Source of the DNA: Rostratula benghalensis
Lineage: Eukaryota > Chordata > Aves > Charadriiformes > Rostratulidae
Direction: 5' to 3'
DNA length: 64,000 nt
NCBI GenBank assembly: GCA_013399305.1
Contig: VXAI01000195.1
Coordinates: 113,006 to 177,005, forward strand
Part shown: piece by piece, positions 34,262 through 48,037 of the stretch
Numbering within the stretch: position 1 is the stretch's first letter
How the letters are laid out: each line of letters opens with the position of its first letter
Program-made: the position numbers and the translations under genes
Notes under the pieces: generated by a model
What the model saw: only the letters and a program-made list of their open reading frames with translations
Databases searched by the model: none
What the model was told of the DNA's origin: nothing

Positions 34262-37200
34262 ACCACACGGTGCCACAAGAGAAGCACAAATCAGTCACAC
34301 ACTTCCTGGTACCCAACTGGCCTACACCAGCAAACATGGCTCCAGGGAACTATGCAGGTTTGTTGTTTTTTTTAATTTTATCTTAAATTTGAATGTGTAG
34401 AAGTGCTCATTGCAGTGATTACATGCTGTTAACAGTGTTTTCACTTTACTATGTCCTCAAATGAGTAAGGAATATCTCAATCCTCTTTTGCAAAGATAAA
34501 TATGTGCACTGATCCTGGGAGCTAAAAGCAAGGAAGAGAAACTCTCAGAACATCAAACACAGATGGCTTGGGTCAGCATATTCAGCAGAGACCCCACTAA
34601 CACCAGTTTAACCATTTTAGAGCATCTTAACCATTTAACACCATTGTGCACCTACTCAGTTCTGCTGTGCCTCTGCTGCTGCCTACAGAGAATTGGGTAG
34701 CAGACTTCAAGGAGATGCTACATCCTTGGCTTGTCCACAATACAAGGAAAAAATAGGACAATTGCATTTCTCCTGCCTTTCTCCACTTGTCCCTCTTCCT
34801 TCAGACCACCAGTCTCAGATCCACAAATGGGTGACCTGGTGCAGAGATGCCTCCTCCATAAGAACCTCTCAGCATCTGGGCCATGAATGTGAGGGCAGGC
34901 TACATGGATGGATTTTTAGGCTGGAAATTTAGGATTGTATTATGCATTAAACTGGAAAGTAGGTACTTAATGGTAGCTACTGCAGCGTCTTGTTTTTTCT
35001 CTTTCCCCATCCTAAACGCACTCCACATTTTCTTACTATAATTTAGATCTTGAGGGTTCTTCTACTCCCAAATATACAGCTTCTTTGCCCTATCTTCTCT
35101 TCCTAATAAATTATCCGTCTTAAAACATTTACTTTTGGGGGTTACTCCCCAGACCACATACATCCTAACTCAATGGATTTCATACATTGTACACAGACCC
35201 TACTGTGTCTCTAAAGCACCAAACCCTATGAGATGACTAGGTGGATCCTTGTCCTGCTGTCTGGAAGAAGCAATTAAAGAACTCTAATCTGTCCCAAACA
35301 TCCACAGCGCTTGGCAAAAGAATTATTTCAAAATTCCTAACAGCTGGTGTCACTGGTCCTCACTGGGGAAGGCCTCCCACTCTTGTGCAAGAAGAAAGAT
35401 ATGCATCTACAAGGCCAACTCTTCCCTTCATCACGCTGGTTCCCTTCTCTCACCCTCTACCTTGTTTTTTTACCCCACCCAGCCTCTACATAAAGCTCCC
35501 ATGCTGGCCTTCCCGCTTTCCCAAGGAGTTTTAAAGTAGCATTAACGTGGATTTCACTCCATTTTCCTGCAGCTCGACCTGGCGCACACTATGTCCTCTC
35601 ACTGAGGGACAAAACCCTACGACTGACCTGCACTCACAGATTCTGAAATAACAGGCTGGATTTTCTACCCCCACAACCACAGGAGCCCAGCAGCTTCTTG
35701 CAGCGGAAGCCCAGCTTCTAAATATTGTCAATTAATCCAGTTTATAAGCTCTATTATCTTCTTTTTTCTTTTCCCCCCAGAAATTCTCGTTAAGTTGCTC
35801 ACAGCTCTTGCAAAAGCAGAATGCTATTTCCAAGCAGCTGTCATTCCTTAATTAGTCAGCCTGGATTAAGCACTCTCCATCCCCTACTGGGAATGGCAGC
35901 AGGAGTGAAGTGGTTACAATGGGGAAGGGAGGATGTTTTCCCTTCCCTTAGAGTTGCTAGAACCCAAGTGAATAACATTCCACTGAGAAAACCCCATCTT
36001 TATTTTCCCTAATGGCAGCAATGGCAGTAAAATTTACAAATTCCTTTAACAAGCTGTAGAATTTTAAAAGGTTTTTTTTCTGGAAGATTTGCATCCCATA
36101 TTCCTCATCTCACAGTAAATTCAAGATTTCTCTAAGTCTTTCTGCTGCACGATGCCTCCAATCTTTGGAATTTCTCTCAGATGCAGGTGAACAGGGCAAA
36201 TAGGTTCAAAAGTGACTTGAGGAGAAAGAGGTGTTGACAAGTGTAATTACATAAAGCTCATTTCCTTTGGAGATTCTGAAAAGCTTCCAAAATAAGAACC
36301 ACCATGAATGAGCTTGTCAGTATTATAAAACTTCATAAATCACCGTTTCAATCTGGTAGCAACTAAAACTGGCATCTCAAGAACAGTAATTCCATGTATG
36401 TGTGATTATATGACATTAGGTGCAAAAACACCTCATTTTTTCTGTAAATAAATGGCACTCTGCCCGTGAGGCTCATCTCACTGCTGAGATACATGAAAAA
36501 AAGCCGCATCTTTTCTAGCAGCAATCAAACCTGTGGGGGCTAATGAGATTTCAACCAGATCTGAGGTAGCTACAAGGCAGGTAATGCTTGGGTTCACACT
36601 GCACTTCAGGACTTGGGAGTGCCTTTAGTCACTTAATTGAGGAGAAACAGCTCGGTGCAGCTTTGGTCTCTAACCCAGTTCGAGTTCCAGTATCGAGAGA
36701 GCAATTACGAAGTGATAGCTGCAATCCTGGGAGCCGGGACAAGCCGTGCAAGGAGCAGCAGCAACACCCAGCAAGATTTTCTTTGATGAGGAATGGGTTC
36801 TCAGGATACAAAGGACAGATGGACAAATCAGGCAATAAGCTGTGTTGCCTTCAGAAACTGAATAGCAGTCTTCAGTTATTATGTTTTCAGCTACAATGAA
36901 AGGGAAAGTGATAGAAAATAAGATCACCTTGTTCTCACTACCCTTGAGACTGCACCAGTAATTCTGATCTAAGTTAAAGACTAAGCTAAGCCTTTAAAAA
37001 TCTAATTTTTGACAAAATTCTCACTCACTGGAAAAGATAGCAGGAAATTTCAGTTCAGATTACAAAGTAAGCAAAACTAATCAAAAGAGTTAGCTAAACC
37101 AGCTCTGATACTCTTTAACAAATCACATCTACCTCTGACTTCAGAGAAGTTGAAGAAACAATAAAATAAAAAAAAACCTAATACATACTTGGATGTCTTG

Positions 37201-38344
37201 AAGTCAAGAACAGCAGATCGTGCTGGAGCTCTGCACACTTAAAGTGCTGTCTGAAACCAGCTCTGCCAGAGCAGGGGTTGCTGAAGGTATTAATTAGAGA
37301 TGCAGCCAGAGGAGGAGAGGAATCCACCATCTGATGTGACAACTGGACCACATCACTAGAGCAGAAAGCTGGGGAGCCCCCTTTGCCATCTAAAAGTGAT
37401 GAGCATTTGTCCCTCATGGCTACTCCTGCTACTAATATAGCTAGGAAACCCTGAATGGGGTAAAGTATTTCAAAATGAATGCAAGCCTCTCCTTTGGATG
37501 TAATGGTCACCATCTTCTATTAAATCCATGTTTATTAAAAACTTCTTGATATTTGATCAGGGATAAGATGGGAGTTTCTTCTTTTAACTACTGAGAGACC
37601 CCTTATAAAAATATACTGTAGCACAAACACTAAATGGAGTTGGAGAACCATTAACTTAAACTGCCCAAGATGTGAATCTTCTCAAAGAAAGGACCGAATC
37701 CCTTCCTTATCACACCCCTTAAAATCTGTATCTACAGATTTCTGCAAAAAAATGCCAAAACACTAGAGTGCTTCCAAAAGCCTGGTCAGAAATAGGTGGT
37801 CAGTGACAAAGTGGGCTTCTCCTAACCCCTGTGGGGCCTCAGCATGGCAAATGATCTCCTCAGAAGCACAGCTCTAGGCTATACATGGAGGAATGACCTC
37901 AAAGATTCCCCTATTAAAGGAGTAAGTGTAGGACGGTACAGACAGTTATTTCAGTCTGGGCAATAAAGATGTTTTATCTTCACAGAGAAGACACCACCAG
38001 TAACAGCACCCCTCCAGCTACGAGTTTCATCTCACTGGGGTTGCCTATAAAAGTAGTTCCTTACAATATTTCTCCATTAATTAAAAAAAAAAGGTGTATT
38101 TTATCTTATGTAATTTAGAGAGATAATCACATCGTAGCTTCATGGGGAAAAAAAAAATAAATCCCTTGAGAAAAGGACAAACTAGAGCCCACCACTAAAT
38201 GGTTTTCCAAAAAAAGAGCTTCTGACAATATTTGATGGGAGATAAACTCAACCCACTACCCAAAGACACCATAAAGTGCTTTGAAAACATAGCTCTGACG
38301 TTTGTCAAGTTAAACATGATTTAATTTTAGGCAGTTCTGCGAGG

Positions 38345-38410
38345 AGCAGGGAGTTGGAGCTGGTGATCCTTATGGATCCCTTCCAACGAGATATTTGATG
38401 ATTCTAACTG
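38345..38410 (+). mobile_element. Degraded CR1 3' tail relic
   Basis: GGAGTTGGAGCTGGTGATCC followed by TATGGATCCCTTCCAACGAG and a diverged GATTCT end. This is a CR1 3' terminus of an old subfamily. Only about 65 bases remain recognisable. Confidence 0.75.
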
Positions 38411-41400
38411 GAAAGTTAACTCTGCTGACCGTGGCCACGTCTATACTCGACATCTATATTAGTAATTGCTTGTTTCAGCTTAAATTAAATTCTGTGTAAG
38501 CACTAGGGATCTGCACAAATTAACCTCAATAGGCTTCATTTCTTACCTAGCTGTTCTCCCAGTTGCCAGCTTTTATTTTAGTGTAGTTACTGCTGGAAGC
38601 TCAAGCAAAAATATACTTGAAATACTAAAAGAGCCTACCAAGATCCAACAGCTGAAGGCAAAATTAGAAAAAAAACCCCTCGTACTGAAAATAAGGCATC
38701 ATTTTTATTTGGCCTCTGACTAACCACCGTGAAGTTTACAGGAAGAGAGGGTAAATTCAGTTCCAGAATAGTTACCCAGTTTGGGTTTAAAGTCTCTAAA
38801 AACAAACACCTTAGATTGACCACAAACTCTAAGTGTGATGTTTTTAAAAGACGCCCAATGCTTACACATACCCAGTTTGACACCTCTCAAGGGCCTATTT
38901 TTAAGGAAGTTTTGTCCAGATCAGTAAACCCCTCCCAAACCAACAGTTGCCTGCTCCTGTCTCTCTCCTCAGAGCTAGAAAATCTGCAGTTATTCTTCAC
39001 CTGAATGTTCCAGAACAGTTATTTTTGCAGGTTCAGAAGAATACAAGCAGACACTAAACAGGTTATCTTGTTTGATCACCAATGCTTCGATGACTGGTAG
39101 TTTGTACCACTACTTTCTGAAGTATCACTCTTCATTTCTACCTCATAATTGCTGGCCTTCTGGAAACACATAACTTGGTGTCTCTATAATATTCAGTATG
39201 TTTGACTGAACTCCCAAGTCAAGTCAGAGCAGGTTCTGTCCACAGAGGACTAAACAAAGGAAGTGGTTCTTACGATGAAATTACACATGAAAAGAGTCAG
39301 AAGTTGGGACTCCAGCACGGATCTCTTGGCCCAAACTGTGGCCTCTCGTTACCCCACAGAGCAGTAAATTTGGTAATTCATACCCCAACCTGCAAAGCAC
39401 AACTGCCCATGGAGTAAGGACCCACAGCAACATCAACCCTGGTGGCTTTTACAGCTCCAGAAATAGCGCAATACAGACTCTCATCAAGATTAATCAGTGG
39501 ATAATGTTATTTTTTTTTTTTTAATCCTAAACTAGCAGTCAGTTTAGGATGTAACAAGAAACAAACAAAAAAGCGCTACTTTTGTCCAAGTTACCAGCTA
39601 TTTTCCAGTGTGTCTGTATTCCCACTCAGCAAACCCACATTGCTAGGGAAAAACAAAAAAAAAAATACAATTATTACAATCCCATGAGACACCCAGTGTT
39701 TTCAGCAGCAGGTAGAGTTTCTAGAATTAGACAGGGAGGGTGTTTTTGTTCCATCAGTCAATTTAAGTTCTCTGCAGTTGGGGCTTTTTATTTTGGTCAA
39801 TCTGTAATAGCTTATTTCTGCTTGAGGGAGGGCTCACCTCAACAGGCACCACGGGATCACCTCTAACATATTCCTTGCCTGTTTCAAACACACCCTAGCT
39901 CTCATTTAATTTTCTGAGTGTCTGGAATGAATAAATAAAAAAAACCCTGCCTGTATCCATGCTATATTAATCTGTTGTATTTACAAGGGCAATGAGAACT
40001 GAGTTGTGTATTTGTAGCACTGATCCCTGCCCCAGCCCAAGTACCCAAGCAAAACTTGCACATCATGCTATTTCCTTCATATACACAAATATCTTTATTT
40101 ACACTGCCCCAAATATATTTTTAAAATCACTTTCTCTACATCTGCCCCTCCAAACAGAAAGCACCAGTTCTACACAGAATCAGCTTCCTTAAAGAAGGGC
40201 AAATGTAGTTTTAAATCCAGTTGGGCAAGGTTTGGCTGGGGACTACCTTAAGCTCGGTTGTAACATTTTTCCACACTGCCTACATGCTCAGCTCGAGCTG
40301 CTAGCTGAAAAAATCTGAATCAATAATAATAATTTAAAAATCTTAGGTTGTGAAAGAGCATCCAGTAAGGGGCAAGCCAGCAAGTCTCACTGCAGAGCTC
40401 CACCTGAGGCTTACCAAATTCAGATGAAAACTGGCTTCATTTTCCAACCAGCTGGACTTTATTTTCCTCCCAGCCTAACAGGAGGTGTAGTTATACCTTC
40501 AGCTTATAAGCACTGCTTGTTTTTCAACTGTCTGGGTTCCTGCCTTTAACTCTAGGGTCACTTGGCCTTTCTTGGCAGACACCATATGTGTGCAGTACAT
40601 CAGCCATCCACATTGCTACCCAGAGCAGAAAAATCTCAGTATTTAAATAGTACATCAAAGCACTCATCAGGCTTAACATTGATACCACTGCAAATGGTTG
40701 CAAGCACCTCCCTGAAACCTTTCTGAATTTTTTATTTGAGAGACGTTACCTCAAATTCTTAGCTACAACTAATATTACTGGCTTTGTGCTACAAATATTT
40801 TTAATGCTGCATTTAATTAATTTTCTAAATAAACCTGTTTAGGCAGAACCTATTTGCACTTCTAATCTTCATCCATCATGAAGTAAAACAGTTCTTCCTC
40901 TCTCCAGGGAAACTTTAAACGGTGTTTCCTCTACAGTTCAACTCTTTGAAGTTACTGAAATAAGTGATTTTCAGAGATTCCACTGCATCACAGACACTTG
41001 TCCAGCGTTACATATTTATTCAGATCATTTTCCTCTACTAATTAAAAACTACCCCAAAAACTGTTAGGCAGTTAGGAGGATTAGACATGGTAAGATTGGG
41101 GTTTTTTTGGTAGGATGGGAACATTAAATAGTATTTACTACCTTAGAAACTTTCTCAATAGCTAATAAAGAACCCCTTTAGCTTTTATTTCCCTTATAAA
41201 AAACCATCACAAATGAAAACTTGAAGGGAAAACACTGGCTCAATATTACAACTTTTCTTCCTTCCAGAGCAGTTGCAAAGAAACTTCTTCAGCTTCACTC
41301 ATCTATCCATTTGTAAGAATTTTAAAAGGAAAACAAACTATTTAGGAAGTTGTGTTTTGCTGCTCACACTGGCCCATCCATCAGAAGGATTTTAACCCAA

Positions 41401-43984
41401 GAGGTTAAACACACCAACAGCAGCTCTTTCCAGGACTCCAGAAGCAGCTGAGACATTTCAGATGTGACTGATGCACCCCTACAACCCACTATTTCTGCGT
41501 CAGCGACCTGTTTCAAAGCCCCACACCATCTCCTGGGCACCTTCCACAAGCCAAAGAGCCCAGCAAATGGATTAGTACAGCCCAAAAGTGTTTCTCATAA
41601 CTGTGCAGACACCCCGAGACAAGTGCAAGGACAAACTCAAATTACAATTCACACTGCACAGCTCTGTGTACAAAAGCTGGAAGTCCTACGTTTGTCTCTG
41701 CATTATGTTCCTGGGTAAACAAGGCAGAAAACACCCCACTCTCCCCTACACAATAAGCCCATTAAAAGTATTTCAGATTAAAGGGAAGGTAAGTACCACC
41801 TCAGAAGCAAATTTCAGGCTAAGCTAGTAATTAGATGACTTCAGATTCATCAAAAATAAATTAGCCTATGTTAAGATTAACTACATTTGCATCTTGGCTG
41901 CCTGGTGCAAAGTTAAACTACTTCAGGGGTTATTCCTAGATTCCCAGAGGGAATTTAGGTTCAGATCTCAGCTCTGGGTTCCACGTGAAACCAGCTCCTT
42001 CCAAATTTCATTCCTTTTCTTCCCCCAAGATCTAGAAAAGATCCACAGCCCTTTAACCCTTGAGGAAAACAATAAATTAGAAGTACTTCCAGCTGGAGAA
42101 AAGTAGCTGAGCAACCAACCCAACCACCACATATCAAAGCACACATAATTTAAGAATAAGCAACTCCAAACAACTACAAGCCCTCAGCCACAAATTCCCT
42201 GGCATTAAATGCTAATACACTAGGACTGGAGAAGTAAAAGAAGCTACAAGCTTCAATTAAACATTCACCACTTTCCTCCAAGCATAAGTATTTTCTCTCA
42301 TTTTTCTAAGACCAGATTCTGGTATTTCTTCCTCTACATCTCCCTGCTTCCTTCCCCCTGGCCACCCGAATTGCATCAGAATTTCTTCTCATTCTTTACT
42401 TTTTGCTCCTCCTCAAGGATCAGCAAAACTTTGATCATATTTTGAAGAGGTTTCTATACAGATTTGGTTATTTTTACATAAAATCACTGAGGAATCCAAA
42501 ATAATAAAATTGCAGTAACCCTCGCTCTGCAGAAGAGAAGGTATCTGCACATGAAAGAAATACAGAAAAAGGAGGCACTACAACGAAATATTCAATAAAA
42601 CTAAAAGCTAAAACCACTCAGCTACTCCAAGAAAGAATCCTATGCTGTTATAAGTAATTTTTTTTCCTCCAAAGATGTATGGCAACATGTTCCAGATTTG
42701 ACAACTCGTGAAACTGTATCAATCCATCATAACCATTCAGGAAATCCTAATCACTCATTAATTGTCTGAAACACAAGCCTTTGTTTATACACAATTACAG
42801 CATGTTGTCCTAATTGCCAATATCCAAGCGACCAAAAACCTGGAGAAAAACCTGATCTCAAAAAGGGCTGCAGACTGATTTCAGCTAGAGAAAGAGCCCT
42901 TTACAAGATGTAAAAAATCAAAATGAAAAAAAATACCCAATTCAGTTTTTCAAATACCCACTCCTCCTTGCCTGGGGTTAGCCAGACACTCGACATTCGA
43001 GTGCTGATTTTATCTAGGTATTAAAAGGAATGTGCAATTGCATCATTTAGATTTCACATGGTTTATATAATGGATTTCTAAATGCTCCTGACCTGTAAGG
43101 CCAGCACCAGTTCTCCCCCTATGACTTCAAGATAAAGTTGATTAATAGGACAAGTACATCATGATAAGAGTCTGCAAGAAAAGGATTTGAGAGCAGGAGG
43201 AACAGTTGCCCAACGTCTCAGGTTCCTCTTTTGGGAAGATTATTTTTAATCTGCATCACATCAGTGTCTGGCCTTACGTGACAGCACACCCTCTGGCAGT
43301 GGCACAGCCGCAACGTGGCACGGGGCAGCGGATGGAAAGGGCTGGGGGGGTGGGGGACACAGCTGAGACCACCACATTGTGCACCAAAGCTGGGAAAGCC
43401 AAGCTGTGAGCACTATGGCCTGCCAGCCACCAGTTCCTGCCTTCCTGGGGACAGCTGGTTTTGGTGGCACTGCGACAGGAAAACTGCTGTAGGTTTCTCC
43501 TTCTGAACATCTACCCACTGAAGGATCACCTTGAACTTTGCAGGGCTGAGGAAGAATTAAATAGCTGCTGCAGGGCAACAGGGAAGTCTCTGCAGTAGAG
43601 GGGTAACAATCACTTAGCACCCTGCGTTTTCCTTGTGCAGCTGCTGAATTCAAAGGCACTCGGCCTAATTCTTACCATCTTTCCCCACACAAGGGAGGTA
43701 GTGCCACGGCTGTGCTGGGGCCTTGCAGACCTACAGAACAACTCATCGGGAAAGCGAGGAACAGCCTCCCTGCTGAGCACCCCGGGAACTTCTCACACTG
43801 CAAGAATAAACGATGGCTCCTAGAGTGGAACCATTAATGTCAGCAAAATCATTCCTACCACTGGTATCCAAGCTGCTGCTTAACTCCCCCACAAGCAGGG
43901 GATCCCATCCTCCTGCTGGTGATGTTTCTGGTAAGAAGTCTGCCAGGACTGAGCGAAGGCACTGCACAAACGTCCTTTCAGCCT

Positions 43985-44075
43985 TGGTGGGAAATATTTG
44001 ATATATTGTGAAATGCTTGAATAGATTTGAAATATATTTTGATGTATTTGAAATATTTGATGCATATATTTGAAA
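43985..44075. repeat. AT-rich imperfect tandem repeat
   Basis: Several imperfect copies of a roughly 20-base unit built on TTGAAATAT and TTTGATG in about 90 bases. The units vary in length, so it is an old minisatellite-like patch. Confidence 0.6.
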
Positions 44076-45514
44076 GCAAAACAAGAAATTCCTCTTTTCC
44101 AAAGGAGGTTGAGAAAGCATGAACACAAAGGTGAGGCTGACAACACCTCTCCACTCAAAGACTTAGTCCTCTGCAGATGCATCGTAAAGAGGTATCAGGA
44201 ATAACTGCTCCTTGTGGTATATACTGAGCTTAGCATCATTGTGTTAGCTTTTTGGAGGAACATAAATTTATCTTTGAAGTAACGCTCATCTGTTGCAGCT
44301 CCAAGCAATGGCTCTGGATTTACTGGGGCAAGGTCTAGTATCTTGTGTTGATGCATGAATCCATGAAGAAATGCCCTTGTCTCCCTAGGGACATATCCTT
44401 CCACGTCCAAGAGACGATGGGTTGTGATCTCTAAATGGTCCAAGAGAGAAACACTAGCACAGGACAGGAACAAGGTCTGGATTTCCAAGCTCATATTACT
44501 TTATCTACGTTCGGAAGTCCCTTCAAGCAGCAGACAGCAAGCTCAGCGACACATCTCAAGCGGAAGTCATCACCACTTCCTCCTAATCTCGATTGAAACA
44601 ATTATTGATTAAGTAAATTACTAACTTCTGAATAGTGTTCTAAAGAACAGGCATGAATAGGCAAAGGCAAGAGAACTGCCCACCAACAATCAGCCAGAGA
44701 TGGAAAGCCATTTAGAAAGAGAACCAGGCTCCTGAAAGAGTGGGGATGATGTGTATGATCCTGAGTGCTCTCTTGAAACAATTTAAGTCCACAAAAAGCA
44801 CTCCTGTATTAAGTTTTCCAAACCAGCCAAGCCCTTTACCCTCAAGCAGACAGGTTGGTGGGTGGCAGCCCTCAAACAGCCCCCCCAGAGACACCCCAAC
44901 CTGCAAAAGGGTTTCAAAGCCACCTCCTGCCACACGCTCACCACGCACCAGAAGGCACCTGCTGGAGCCCTTGAGCACAGGCCACAGCCACCTACGAGGG
45001 ACTGATGGACAGCATGTCCAAGGAAAATCAGGAAGGAAAACTTTCAGCCCTTTACCCCATTCACTAGTCTTCCACCATCAGGGAACACACTTCTGCTCCT
45101 CAGCTAGGGAAACCAGAGAAGAGCTCTGCTTTGTAGGTCAACGCTAGCTCGCTGGATGAAGTTTAAAGTCATCTAGTAAGTAAACACCCTCTTCTATTTA
45201 AAAATAAACAATATGAATTGACCCAATAAAGGGACGAACTCTCCTCTTGACCTTAAGAAAAAACAGGCTTAGTTAATAATTAAAGTCGTAAAACTGAAAG
45301 CACTCAGCTACACAAAGCATGACTGAAAGAAAGGCTTATCATACCACTTTCCTTCAGACAATAAATGGTGCTTTAGAAAAACAATCCCTGCCTTTTACAT
45401 TCACTTATCCTACCTGTGCCTAGCCCTAGTGACAAGCCACGACCATGCCATCAGGAAGCCCCATCAGAAGCTGCTGTCACTGTAAGAGAGTGCAGCCAGG
45501 GCCGTACCTGGCTC

Positions 45515-45612
45515 TTGGGAGTACCTGCCCCAGTTCTGGGCACAGAAATACACTGGGATACTGGAGGGTGGTCTGGTGGAGACCACCAGAATGGCCAGGC
45601 ACTGGAGCACGA
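45515..45612 (+). mobile_element. Possible diverged CR1-like fragment
   Basis: GGTCTGGTGGAGACCACCAG and ATGGCCAGGCACTGGAGCAC resemble an internal segment seen in some avian CR1 subfamilies, from memory. It includes a short perfect inverted repeat (TCTGGTG / CACCAGA). A repeat-library search would settle it. Confidence 0.3.
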
Positions 45613-46832
45613 GGAAGTGGGGGGGAAAGGTGGATAAAGTGAAATGTTACCCTTTGCAAAATACTTGCAACATATGCAAGTAACCCCACATCGAGCTGTC
45701 ACGTCAGTCCTCAGAGTCTGTAACACATACTAAGAACTGGGGGGAAAAAAGAAAAAAAAAAAAAGATATTATGAGAAACTGCTGAAAACAAAATCCAAAC
45801 TGCTATTAATTTTTAGAGGAGACTCCAGGTTCAGCCCAGAAGAAACAATAATTCTGGGCAGTTGCTGATTAACAGAGCAAAAAGCAGCTCTTTTTCCATC
45901 AGACCTACTGAGTGGGAAATTCAGGCCACCTCACTGTGCAAAACAACCCTACTACACAGCTATCTTTAACTGCTCAATTATTTAATTAATTGCTTGAGAC
46001 CATCCTTAGTCTTACAGCTTTCTGTCTCAGAAAGAAGTCTGTTTAAAACTGAGGGGACAAGCCCGAATATTTCAGATATTGGAGAGAACATTCTGTCCCT
46101 TTAAAGAAAAGGAATCAAATGTGCGTTGCTTTTTAATGGACCTGTTGGACTGGTTCCAAAAAGAAATGGTAACAGTCCCACTGTTTTCAGGCAAAATACC
46201 CGAAAACATGTCAAAGAAGTATTTGTAAATTACTTCAACCCTAACAGGAGAAGCAAAGCAGTTGTCTGGCTGCGGCAACTCATTTTAACAGCTGCAGAGA
46301 AGACCCTTTTCAAAAGGATGCAGACGAACACAGGAACAGGCTTTTCATCATTTTCCCATTTGTGATTTCATGCACCACAGGAAAAGGTTTCAGCAGAGTT
46401 GCATCCACCACAATCCTCGTCTTTTAAGAGCACTGCATTGTGGCTGTGTCTGAATTTGTACAGGAAAAAAAAAAGGATGAACTCTTCATGCCAATAAATC
46501 AGAATTCTTAGTTTTCAAACACACTTTTTCCAACTGTAGTTTCTGTTGTCGTACCTCCTTCTGGTACCCAAATCGAAACATCAACCAACTAAAGCTCAAA
46601 ATTAGTCAAGAATAGTCAAGAATAACAAATAGAAGCTTAAGCAGGTGAATGCAAAATTGTATCTTACCAATAAATAGAAAGATAAACTTCCTTCTTTGTG
46701 CCTCAGCCCAGCTGTAATAGTGCTGAGATTCATTCTTGCTAACAAATTATTTCCTTTGCAGGCAACGCTGTTGTAAGGAATAAATATTAAATCCCTCATG
46801 CTCCAGAACTCCACACACCACTGGCAAATAGA

Positions 46833-47356
46833 AAGTTCAACAAGACCAGTGTCAGGTCCCGTGTTTCAGTCAGAACAACCCCAAAACACCACCACAGGCC
46901 TGGGGCAGAGTGGCTGGAGCTGCCCAGCAGAAAAGGACCTGGGGATGTTGGTGGGCAGCCAGCTGAACACGAGCCAGCAGTGTGCCCAGGTGGCCAAGAA
47001 GGCCACCAGCATCCTGGCCTGGATCAGTGTGGCCAGCAGGAGCAGGGCAGTGATGGTGCCTCTGGACTGGGCACCAGTGAGACCTCACCTCAGGGGCTGT
47101 CTTCAGTTCTGGGCCCCTCACTCCAAGAAGGACATGGAGGGGCTGGAGTGTGTCCAGAGGAGAGCTACCAACCTGGTGAGGGGTCTGGAGAACAAGTCCT
47201 GTGAGGAGAGGCTGAGGGGAGACCTCCTTGACCTCTACAGCTCCCTGACAGGAGGGTGTCGAGAGGTGGGTGCTGGCCTCTTCTCCCAAGGGAATGATGA
47301 CAGGACCAGAGGAAATGGGATGGAGTTGCAGCAGGGGAGGTTTAATACGGATATTA
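46833..47356 (+). mobile_element. CR1 LINE, 5' piece of a copy split by a second CR1
   Basis: Plus-sense CR1 with RT remnants (LAEKDLGM-type, [30 protein letters not shown]). It stops abruptly at ATACGGATATTA, where the antisense element begins. Its continuation is at 48038-48275, so the two pieces were one insertion. Confidence 0.93.
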
Positions 47357-48037
47357 GAATCACAGAATCATCCAGGTTGGTAAAGACCCTCGGGATCATG
47401 GAGTCCAACCATCAGCCCCACTCTACAACATTCTCCCCTACACCAGATCCCCCACCTCCACATCTCAACCACTCTGAAACACATCCAGGGATGGGGACTC
47501 CACCACCTCCCTGGGCAGCCCCTCCAGATCTCTGCTGTATTGAGGTGCCCAGAACTGGACACAACACTCAAGGGGTGGCCTCACCAGTGCCCAGTACAGG
47601 GGGACAATCACCTCCCTACTTCTGCTGGTCACACCATTTCTTATACAAGCCAGGATGCTGGTGGCCTTCTTGGCCACCTGGGCACTCTGCTGGCTCGCAT
47701 CCAGCCGCTTGTCAACCAGAACCCCCAGGTCCTTTTCTGCCAGGCAGTTCCAGCCACCCTGCCCCGGGGCTGGAGCCATGCATGGGCTTGGTGTGGCCCA
47801 AGGGCAGGACCTGGCACTTGGCCTTGTTGAACCTCATCCCATTGACATTGGCCCATCCACCCAATCTATCCAAGTCCCTCTGTAGACCTTCCCTGCCCTC
47901 ATGCAGATCAACACTCCCACCAAGCTTAGTGTCCTCTGCAAACCAGATTACCAGCTACTCAGGATGGGATGCCTGCAGGGGGAATAATTATTTAAGAGCC
48001 CGAGCTGCCCCACACAGACCCCTATTTTCCTGGGGAA
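47357..48037 (-). mobile_element. CR1 LINE inserted inside another CR1, with internal deletion
   Basis: A minus-sense CR1 whose 3' end reads GAATCACAGAATCATCCAGG on the plus strand. Recognisable CR1 runs to about 47938 (TTAGTGTCCTCTGCAAACCA). The next roughly 100 bases (GATTACCAGCTACTCAGG onward) are not recognised as CR1. An internal part of the usual sequence is missing after CTGGGCAGCC near 47520. The host CR1 resumes at ATATTAGGAAGAA (48038), and ATATTAG is present on both sides, which suggests a short target-site duplication. Confidence 0.9.
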
